From the NCBI GenBank assembly GCA_031254095.1, contig JAIRVC010000300.1, positions 1 through 6,393 on the forward strand: a stretch of DNA of 6,393 nucleotides, read 5' to 3'. Both the position numbers and the translations under genes were made by a program. Positions 1-4,975 of this stretch are shown one piece after another; position 1 is the stretch's first letter, and each line of letters starts with the position of its first letter. A model generated the notes under the pieces. The model made no database searches, was not told where the DNA came from, and saw only the letters and a list, made by a program, of their open reading frames with translations. This stretch comes from Acidobacteriota bacterium (lineage in GTDB: Bacteria; Acidobacteriota; UBA6911).

Positions 1-953
1 TCCATTATTTTCTGCGGCCGGTCGTAAGACGCCTGTTTCAAAATAGTGCCGACGCTGGTGACCTTGCCCGCAAATGAACGCCCCTGAACGGCGTCCACGG
101 TAATACTAACGTCCTGCCCCAACCTGATTTTGCCGGAATCAAGTTCGTCAACCTGCATCTTGGCGCGCATCGTCGAAAGGTTGGGGATTTCCATGACAAT
201 TTCCTGCATGGAAACATTGCTGCCGACTTCCTTGGCGTTATTGTTCCAATCGCGCTTAAAAATTACTACGCCGGACACGGGAGCCCGCACGGTATATAAA
301 TCCATGGCGTCCAAAAGATCGTCCATCCGGCTGCGGTTGTTTCTCTCCTGGTTGCGCAGTATTTGCAACTGAAGCTGGTCGCTTTCCGTTGAGTATGCAA
401 GTTTTTTCTCCAGCATCTCAACATTAAACCTGCCGGCATCTCGATCAATGCGCATTTTCTCAACTTCAACACCGCTTAACAGATCGGCCTGGGCGCTGAG
501 CTGTTCTTCAATTTTTTCCAGATCGGACCTGGCTTTTTCAAGTTGAAGTTTCAGATTTTTTAACTGAATATCGCCGCTGCCGCGCTGCTGCTGCCGATTT
601 TCCTGTATGCGCTGGAAATTCTCGGTCGCGGTCAGGAGATTATTGCTGATGCTGGACGTATCGAATTCCATCAGGAAATCGCCTTCGTCAACCATCGTTC
701 CTTCGTCAACGATGCGCATCAGCCTGAACTGCCCCTGCGGGCGCGACAGGCGCGGCGGCCCAACGCTGAAGCTCTGGATTGCTTCCAGCACTCCAGAGGC
801 AGTGACCAGTACAGGAAAATCCGTGCGCTGAACGGTCAGGAGATCTTTTTCGCTGACGTTTGCCGAAACATTGCGGGAACGGTACATCCAGAACCCCAGC
901 CCCGCAACAATCACCGCCGCCGCTAAAAAAACAAGCATTTTTCGGGATTTCAT
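1..953 (-). CDS. HlyD/MacA-type periplasmic adaptor (membrane fusion protein), membrane-anchored, 3' end outside window
   Basis: Only the first 317 codons are visible; the frame is open to the left edge. The protein starts with a short basic segment and an uncleaved-looking membrane anchor (about residues 6-23). A half lipoyl domain follows (about 80-100, with VDEGDFLMEFDTSSI), then a long Gln/Glu/Lys-rich coiled coil (about 105-215). The second lipoyl half starts with the classic RAPVSGVV motif (223-230), and a beta-barrel domain follows (about 255 onward, MRAKMQVDELDSGKIRLGQDV). This order is that of adaptors linking an inner-membrane ABC or RND pump to an outer-membrane channel. The ATG at 953 has a strong GGAGGT Shine-Dalgarno 7 nt upstream. 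It is the third gene of the operon, 15 bp after the stop of a second adaptor. The substrate cannot be read from the sequence. A MacA-like partner of an ABC exporter is likelier than an RND one, by inference only. Confidence 0.9.
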   Translation of the reverse strand, partial: MKSRKMLVFLAAAVIVAGLGFWMYRSRNVSANVSEKDLLTVQRTDFPVLVTASGVLEAIQSFSVGPPRLSRPQGQFRLMRIVDEGTMVDEGDFLMEFDTSSISNNLLTATENFQRIQENRQQQRGSGDIQLKNLKLQLEKARSDLEKIEEQLSAQADLLSGVEVEKMRIDRDAGRFNVEMLEKKLAYSTESDQLQLQILRNQERNNRSRMDDLLDAMDLYTVRAPVSGVVIFKRDWNNNAKEVGSNVSMQEIVMEIPNLSTMRAKMQVDELDSGKIRLGQDVSITVDAVQGRSFAGKVTSVGTILKQASYDRPQKIM

Positions 954-960
954 TATAAAT

Positions 961-966
961 ACCTCC
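961..966 (-). promoter_or_regulatory. Strong Shine-Dalgarno (GGAGGT) for the membrane-anchored adaptor
   Basis: Read on the minus strand, GGAGGT lies 7 nt before the ATG at 953. It falls within the 15-bp gap after the preceding adaptor's stop codon. It fixes the start codon and suggests efficient translation within one polycistronic mRNA. It is much stronger than the sites in front of the other two genes of the operon. Confidence 0.8.
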
Positions 967-968
967 GT

Positions 969-2267
969 CTATTGCACGGGAAAGAGTTTTTCTCCGACGG
1001 ATACGCCGGAGGCGATTTCAATCAGACTGTCGCCGATTGCGCCAAGATTGACAAACTGCGTATTGGCGCTTCTGATATCCGTTCCCTTGAGCACATAATT
1101 GCGTCCCTGTGAATCCACGCCGACATATGCGCGAGGCACGGCCGGAACGGCATTCGCCAAAAGCAGGGGAACATTGACGCGCGCCGTCATTCCCGGTTTG
1201 AGAATTTCATGATCTACTTCATCCAGCCTTATCGTGGCCTGAAACAGCTTTTTGTCCGTCGAAAATCCCCTGCGGCTGGCCACATCCGTAAGCGATACAA
1301 CGGAACCGCCCACATTCACGCCGGGCAGAGCGTCGAAGCTTACATCGCAGCGCATCCCGGCTTTAAGCAAACGGTATTCCGTATCGTATACGTACCCTAT
1401 TACTTGCATGCTGGTCAGATCGGGAATACTGGCGACCTCCATCCCCGGAAAAATACTGTCCCCAACCTGGACCTTCCGGTTGCTCTGCCAGTTGTCACCA
1501 TAAATAAAAATGCCGTCCAGTACCGCATCTATGCTTAATTGCGCAATATCGTTGTCGATTCTTCTCAGTTCGAGTTCCCTCTGCGACCGGGTGATCTCAA
1601 CCAGCGCCATTTCTGAATCATAATTTTTCTCAAAATTGCCCAATTCTTCCCTGGCTTTATCCAGATTCAAACGGGCGTTCGAAAGAGTCAACTGATATCG
1701 CGCGTAGTCATTTTCGGAACGAAGGCTCCTGTCGACTTTTGCGTCGAGTTCGGCTTTTTTTACCGCCGCTTCCGCCTGCGCCACACTGTTCAGACGATCG
1801 CAGCGATTCGCCTCAAGGTCAACCTTCCTTTTGGCAACATTAAACCTCGCTGTTTCCAGACTCAGTTCGGCATCGGCTCTGCTGTTGATCAGGCTGGTGG
1901 CGTCAAATTCGACAATACGCTCTCCGGCCTTCACAATCGCGCCTTCTTCCGCCAGATAGGCGATTGTACTGCCAAAGGTGTTCTGGATTCTTGGAGCGTT
2001 GATCCGGATAGCGCGCGCCGCGTTAAGCTCTCCCGTAAGCAGCATATCGCGAATGATCTCGTTCGCCTTCACAACGTATTCCTCCACTCTCTTTGCGGGA
2101 ACGTCCTGCAAAGTGATCGGAGGCGCGGACGACGTTTTGCCGCCGCCGAGACCGGGATTCTGCGCGGATATACGCGCGGGAGCAAAAAGACTCGCGCAGA
2201 CAACAACGCCCGCCGCGACGGCCGCGCAACGCCATAATCCGGGAAACAAATTCTTTTTCATGTTCAT
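969..2267 (-). CDS. HlyD/MacA-type periplasmic adaptor with signal peptide
   Basis: 432 residues from the ATG at 2267. The N-terminus is basic, with a hydrophobic stretch (about 11-30) and a plausible cleavage site after ISA (residue 35), so export to the periplasm is likely; no good lipobox is seen. A lipoyl half-domain (about 100-125, EEGAIVKAGERIVEFDATSL) is followed by a long charged coiled coil (about 130-245). Then come the second lipoyl half (about 246-283), a beta-barrel domain (about 285-370, with LKPGMTARVNVPL at its end) and a C-terminal membrane-proximal domain ending near GVSVGEKLFPVQ. The usual RAP.xG motif is degraded (SIDAVLDGIF, 245-253). Role: periplasmic link of a tripartite efflux or export pump, substrate unknown. 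It sits 21 bp after the peptidase-like gene and 15 bp before the second adaptor. The start is uncertain: TTG 2276, ATG 2267 and ATG 2261 are in frame, and none has a strong Shine-Dalgarno. I prefer an ATG directly before the MKKN-type signal peptide. Confidence 0.88.
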   Translation of the reverse strand: MNMKKNLFPGLWRCAAVAAGVVVCASLFAPARISAQNPGLGGGKTSSAPPITLQDVPAKRVEEYVVKANEIIRDMLLTGELNAARAIRINAPRIQNTFGSTIAYLAEEGAIVKAGERIVEFDATSLINSRADAELSLETARFNVAKRKVDLEANRCDRLNSVAQAEAAVKKAELDAKVDRSLRSENDYARYQLTLSNARLNLDKAREELGNFEKNYDSEMALVEITRSQRELELRRIDNDIAQLSIDAVLDGIFIYGDNWQSNRKVQVGDSIFPGMEVASIPDLTSMQVIGYVYDTEYRLLKAGMRCDVSFDALPGVNVGGSVVSLTDVASRRGFSTDKKLFQATIRLDEVDHEILKPGMTARVNVPLLLANAVPAVPRAYVGVDSQGRNYVLKGTDIRSANTQFVNLGAIGDSLIEIASGVSVGEKLFPVQ

Positions 2268-2288
2268 ATCGCTCAACTCAGAAAGTGT

Positions 2289-3419
2289 TTACTGTTGTAC
2301 TTTAGATTTTGGTTTCGGATCAGGAATTGACTGTTTCGCGAGCCATTCGTTTAAATCCGATTCGATTTTTGTAAAATCACGCCCCAGCATATCGGGCCGG
2401 ACGACATAGTCCCAGCTTTCATTTTTTTCGCGCACAAATTCTATAAGTTCGCGCATTTTTCCAATGCCGAATTTTTCCATGAAATAATCGAAAAACGCAA
2501 TGGCTTGACCGTCAAAAAGCATCTGATCCTGCTCGTCTTTAGACATTTCACGCTGCTGCGGTCCGCTTCCGCCGCCGGGTTTACTTTTCGCCGTTCCCTG
2601 CCGCTGCCCTCCCTGGCCGCCGCCCATTATAATTTGCGGCATCCCCTGGCCGTTGCCGGAAACTCCTCCTCTGCCGCCACCACCGCCGCTGCTCCGCTGT
2701 CCCATAATGGCTGAAGCGACAAACGGCCGGGCCATGAAAAGCACATCCTCAAGCGGAAAAGCCATGTCAAGATTTTCCCGTAAATACGCTACCGGTCTTT
2801 TATCGCCGCTTGCGTACACGCTGATGCCAATATCAAGCCAGTCCTGCAAGGGACTTTTGCCGACATCGTCAACGCGGGAAGTACGGAACTGGAAACTCTC
2901 GTCGTTCATCATTGTCTGCGTAACCGCGAAAGCGATGTTCCTGACTACGGCAGTCACGACCTGCCGGTCCATGTTTGACGCCATATTTTGCGGCATATTG
3001 TTTATACGCTGCCGGATTTCATCGGGAATATTGTCGCCCATCTGGGCTTTAATGCGTTCAAGCATTTCCTGCGCCTGTGCTTCCTGAGAAACCGAAACCA
3101 GCACCCAGGAATATCCCTGCCTCATAACAACCGGTTCATACAGGGAGTCTCTTTGAGCCTGATTGGTGCAGATAAAGATGGCTCCTTTTGGAATCTCTTC
3201 GCCAAACAGTGTTTTGAGCTTCGCAACGGCTTCCGCCGCCGCTTCTTCGTAAGGAGCGATCGTCTTACGGTCCGAGGCAAAAAAGTCGATCACTCCGGGA
3301 ACAATATTCTGGAATGAAGCAAAGTTTTTGAAACTGACATCCTGCGCGTTGGCGGAATTCGCGCCGAGCGCTATGGTCATAATCAAAACCGGCAATAGAA
3401 ATCGTGCTATGCGTACCAT
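2289..3419 (-). CDS. Exported protein resembling a catalytically dead MA-like (gluzincin) peptidase, with Gly-rich insert
   Basis: 376 residues with a clear signal peptide (hydrophobic 5-20, cleavage probably after ANA at 25). No confident family match, but the layout resembles the peptidase MA-like gluzincins. PLQDWLDIGISVYASGD (190-206) sits where those proteins have a WL-x-EG-x-A-x-Y segment. AIAFFDYFMEKFGIGKMRELIEFVR (307-330), followed by a DL-x-EWL segment (355-360), resembles their C-terminal helical pattern. The HExxH motif expected upstream would fall near residues 160-164, which read RNIAF, and the glutamate of the third motif is isoleucine (I197). If the resemblance is right, zinc binding and catalysis are lost. 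A Gly/Gln/Ser-rich low-complexity stretch (about 240-290) interrupts the domain. First gene of the adaptor operon; perhaps a periplasmic accessory or binding protein for the exporter (inference). The ATG at 3419 has an AAGGG ribosome site 9 nt upstream. The peptidase resemblance is from memory of the family and is moderate; gene reality is high. Confidence 0.85.
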   Translation of the reverse strand: MVRIARFLLPVLIMTIALGANSANAQDVSFKNFASFQNIVPGVIDFFASDRKTIAPYEEAAAEAVAKLKTLFGEEIPKGAIFICTNQAQRDSLYEPVVMRQGYSWVLVSVSQEAQAQEMLERIKAQMGDNIPDEIRQRINNMPQNMASNMDRQVVTAVVRNIAFAVTQTMMNDESFQFRTSRVDDVGKSPLQDWLDIGISVYASGDKRPVAYLRENLDMAFPLEDVLFMARPFVASAIMGQRSSGGGGGRGGVSGNGQGMPQIIMGGGQGGQRQGTAKSKPGGGSGPQQREMSKDEQDQMLFDGQAIAFFDYFMEKFGIGKMRELIEFVREKNESWDYVVRPDMLGRDFTKIESDLNEWLAKQSIPDPKPKSKVQQ

Positions 3420-3424
3420 GGTGC

Positions 3425-3440
3425 GTTTCCCTTAGGAAAC
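3425..3440 (-). promoter_or_regulatory. Small hairpin overlapping the ribosome binding site of the adaptor operon
   Basis: On the minus strand GTTTCC-TAAG-GGAAAC forms a perfect 6-bp stem with a 4-nt loop. The loop and the first stem bases contain the AAGGG that would serve as Shine-Dalgarno for the ATG at 3419. The predicted transcription start from the promoter call falls at about the first base of the hairpin, so the leader would be only about 20 nt. This could dampen translation or protect the 5' end. A 6-bp stem can also arise by chance. Confidence 0.35.
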
Positions 3441-3445
3441 CGCTG

Positions 3446-3474
3446 ATTAATTGCCTGTGCGGGCGAATTGCCAA
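3446..3474 (-). promoter_or_regulatory. Putative sigma70 promoter for the peptidase-like/adaptor operon
   Basis: On the minus strand TTGGCA (3469-3474, five of six matches to the -35 consensus) is separated by exactly 17 bp from ATTAAT (3446-3451, four of six matches to the -10 consensus). Transcription would begin near 3439-3440, about 20 nt before the ATG at 3419. Position and spacing are good, but the -10 box is weak and the organism's sigma-factor preferences are unknown. Confidence 0.4.
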
Positions 3475-3792
3475 ATTGTTTACGGCGGCGCGGTGCTCGT
3501 AACCTCAACATATTTTTCTATATGCCTCGGTTCCTCGGCTCCGTGCGCCTCGCACTTCATCCCGCGCAGACAATTAAATCAGAGGTTTCCAATAATAAAT
3601 CTTAAATTACATCCCACAGTTTTTACCCGCTTTCGACAGGTTATTACGTTCCAATAGCAGACAGGTTCGGGTTTATTCATCCCGTTTTCCGCTTCCGCTG
3701 TAAATTACGTCACGACAATGCCGCTTGTTACATTTTTTACGGATAATAACGCAACTATAAAAACGCCGACAAATTGCCCGTCTCAAGGTGAA
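3475..3792. other. Intergenic region without a recognisable gene
   Basis: This stretch lies between the adaptor operon promoter and the end of the HEAT-like gene. It is more AT-rich than the flanking genes. It holds short T and A runs, a small inverted repeat GTGCG-CCT-CGCAC (3543-3555), and no ORF with a ribosome binding site or family-like composition. No tRNA, riboswitch core or convincing intrinsic terminator was found for the upstream HEAT-like gene; the T-run near 3760 follows only a very weak potential stem. It may contain additional regulatory sites for the operon. Confidence 0.5.
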
Positions 3793-4545
3793 CTATTCCT
3801 GCCCCCGGCGCTTCACGATCCCTTTGGACGTCAGGTAAAAAGGAGGAGAAATTATAGCTTCCACATCTTTTTTATTTTTTCCTACGCCCCATCCGCGTTC
3901 GTAAAAATGGTCAAAAATACGTCCGCGGACGCGAGGGCGGCCGTCCGCCGCCAGACAAATCTGAATAAATTTCTCGCGCGCGGCTTCGCCCCCGTTGCGG
4001 GCAAGGTAATCCGCGGCGGCTATACAGACATCGTCGTTGTCGTCATCAAGAAAACGGAAGACGGTTTCGCCGACCTGGGGAAAAGCCTCGTCCTCCAGAC
4101 CGGCAATCAGCAACGCCTTTGCCTCAGGCCAGCGCGTATACCCGGAAGAAAAGGCTTCAAGCACCTCCACCAGCGCGGAGCGATATTTTTCCGGCGGGCA
4201 TATATTTTTAAGCGCCTGTACCGGGTGAGCGACATCCGGCGCGGTTTTAAGCCAGTCTATGATTGGATTTACGGCGATTTCCCCCATCGCCGTGAGCAGC
4301 TTCACCGCGTACCGTTTTTCCTCCAGATCCATACTGGCCTGCGGCGTCTGTATGGTAAACCGGCGCAACAAAGCCGCCGCCGATTCAGGCGTCCGCCAGG
4401 CTGCCAGGCGTTCCATGGCAATGATACGGTTCGCCGCCTCGCCATGCGTCTGCGTAACCTGTTTTATCGCCCGCCGGAGTTGCCCTTCCGAAGGTTCCGT
4501 CTCGTCCGATGAAAATGATGAAAAGAGTCTGCTGAAAAATCCCAT
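3793..4545 (-). CDS. HEAT-repeat-like protein
   Basis: 250 residues from the ATG at 4545 (MGFFSRLFSSF). The protein is almost wholly alpha-helical in pattern, with repeated helix pairs carrying Ala/Leu at spaced positions. Examples are MERLAAWRTPESAAALLRRF (44-63), the segment around LLTAMGEIAVNPIIDWL, and GETVFRFLDDDNDDVCIAAADYLARNGG, the most typical HEAT unit. The C-terminus ends in a basic FYLTSKGIVKRRG segment. The overall form, with an RRFT segment after the first repeat and the basic Gly-containing tail, resembles a HEAT-repeat family I recall from deltaproteobacteria and related phyla. Such proteins are protein-interaction scaffolds; the partner is unknown. No signal peptide, so cytoplasmic. 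An in-frame ATG at 4605 would add 20 residues, but that extension is polar, unlike the family, and reaches into the divergent promoter region. No strong Shine-Dalgarno is present for either start. It is transcribed away from the zinc-ribbon gene. Confidence 0.85.
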   Translation of the reverse strand: MGFFSRLFSSFSSDETEPSEGQLRRAIKQVTQTHGEAANRIIAMERLAAWRTPESAAALLRRFTIQTPQASMDLEEKRYAVKLLTAMGEIAVNPIIDWLKTAPDVAHPVQALKNICPPEKYRSALVEVLEAFSSGYTRWPEAKALLIAGLEDEAFPQVGETVFRFLDDDNDDVCIAAADYLARNGGEAAREKFIQICLAADGRPRVRGRIFDHFYERGWGVGKNKKDVEAIISPPFYLTSKGIVKRRGQE

Positions 4546-4612
4546 ATTGTTTTGCCGAATATGTTTTATATTGTTTTTCTGATGCGCAACCGATAATTCA
4601 AGCATATAATAT
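4546..4612. promoter_or_regulatory. Divergent AT-rich promoter region
   Basis: These 67 bp separate the divergent starts of the HEAT-like gene (minus) and the zinc-ribbon gene (plus), so promoters for both must lie here or within the genes. On the plus strand a perfect TATAAT lies at 4605-4610, without a recognisable -35 at 16-18 bp. On the minus strand a TATAAA-like element lies near 4565-4570, again with only a poor -35. No operator-like palindrome stands out. Confidence 0.4.
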
Positions 4613-4891
4613 ATGGATATGGAAGAACGCGATCTGTTTAATGAAAAAGACGAAACCGTGTCGGCGACGATCTACTGTTCGAAATGCCGGACATCATCTG
4701 AATATCCCATCCGCTGGCGAAAGCGTGTAAAAAAGGCTTCGCTGCCGCGCGGGGCCGACGAACGCGACAGGGCGCGCTACGCCAAGGCGCGCGATTACCG
4801 CATTCGCCTTGACGACAAGGTGCGTTGCAAAAATCCGCGCTGCGGAAAGACGATAGAAATCACCTCGCTGCAGTCAGTCGTTTTTGATTAA
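4613..4891 (+). CDS. Small zinc-ribbon-like protein with four cysteines
   Basis: 92 residues, acidic at the N-terminus and very Arg/Lys-rich in the middle (34-71). Two cysteine pairs, Y-C-S-K-C (C22, C25) and C-K-N-P-R-C-G-K (C72, C77), are spaced like the two knuckles of a zinc ribbon. The second has the CxxxxC spacing seen in many small ribbons ending in a CG-K turn. Metal binding, and possibly nucleic-acid or protein contact through the basic linker, is inferred; no specific family is recognised. No signal peptide. The starts ATG 4613 and ATG 4619 lack a Shine-Dalgarno, and a TATAAT sits immediately upstream, so a very short leader is possible. The stop at 4889-4891 is followed one base later by the heptamer repeat array. 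It is divergent from the HEAT-like gene and convergent with the FAD enzyme. Confidence 0.75.
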   Translation: MDMEERDLFNEKDETVSATIYCSKCRTSSEYPIRWRKRVKKASLPRGADERDRARYAKARDYRIRLDDKVRCKNPRCGKTIEITSLQSVVFD

Positions 4892-4892
4892 C

Positions 4893-4970
4893 AGTGATCA
4901 GTGGTTAGTGATTAGCGATCAGTGGCCAGAAATAGATGATTCAAAATCTGACCACTGACCCCTGATCACT
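4893..4970. repeat. Heptamer repeat array arranged as an inverted repeat
   Basis: The left arm has five tandem 7-bp units on the plus strand: AGTGATC, AGTGGTT, AGTGATT, AGCGATC and AGTGGCC (4893-4927), then AGA. The right arm has three units on the minus strand: AGTGATC, AGGGGTC and AGTGGTC (4950-4970), followed inwards by the same AGA (4947-4949). The arms flank a 16-nt centre (4931-4946). The inner 12 bp (4919-4930 with 4947-4958) pair with one mismatch, which is G-U in a minus-strand RNA. The outer 8 bp (4893-4900 with 4963-4970) pair perfectly. The array fills the spacer between two convergent genes. It may act as a transcription barrier, but neither side has the U-run of an intrinsic terminator. 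Confidence 0.85.
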
Positions 4971-4975
4971 AAAAA

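Noticed and set aside
3451..3657. 68-codon plus-strand ORF in the intergenic region
   Set aside because: It has no Shine-Dalgarno, no recognisable domain, and overlaps the putative operon promoter on the other strand.
3655..3700. tRNA-like GGTTCGGGTTTATTCATCCCG segment
   Set aside because: A T-arm-like stretch is present, but no acceptor stem, anticodon arm or D arm can be placed around it.
3718..4512. 264-codon plus-strand ORF antisense to the HEAT-like gene
   Set aside because: Its translation is rich in Arg, Phe and Pro with no domain pattern, it lacks a ribosome site near the start, and the opposite strand gives a coherent HEAT-type protein.
4893..4970. CRISPR array
   Set aside because: Units are only 7 bp, contiguous without spacers, and inverted about a centre, which does not match CRISPR repeats.
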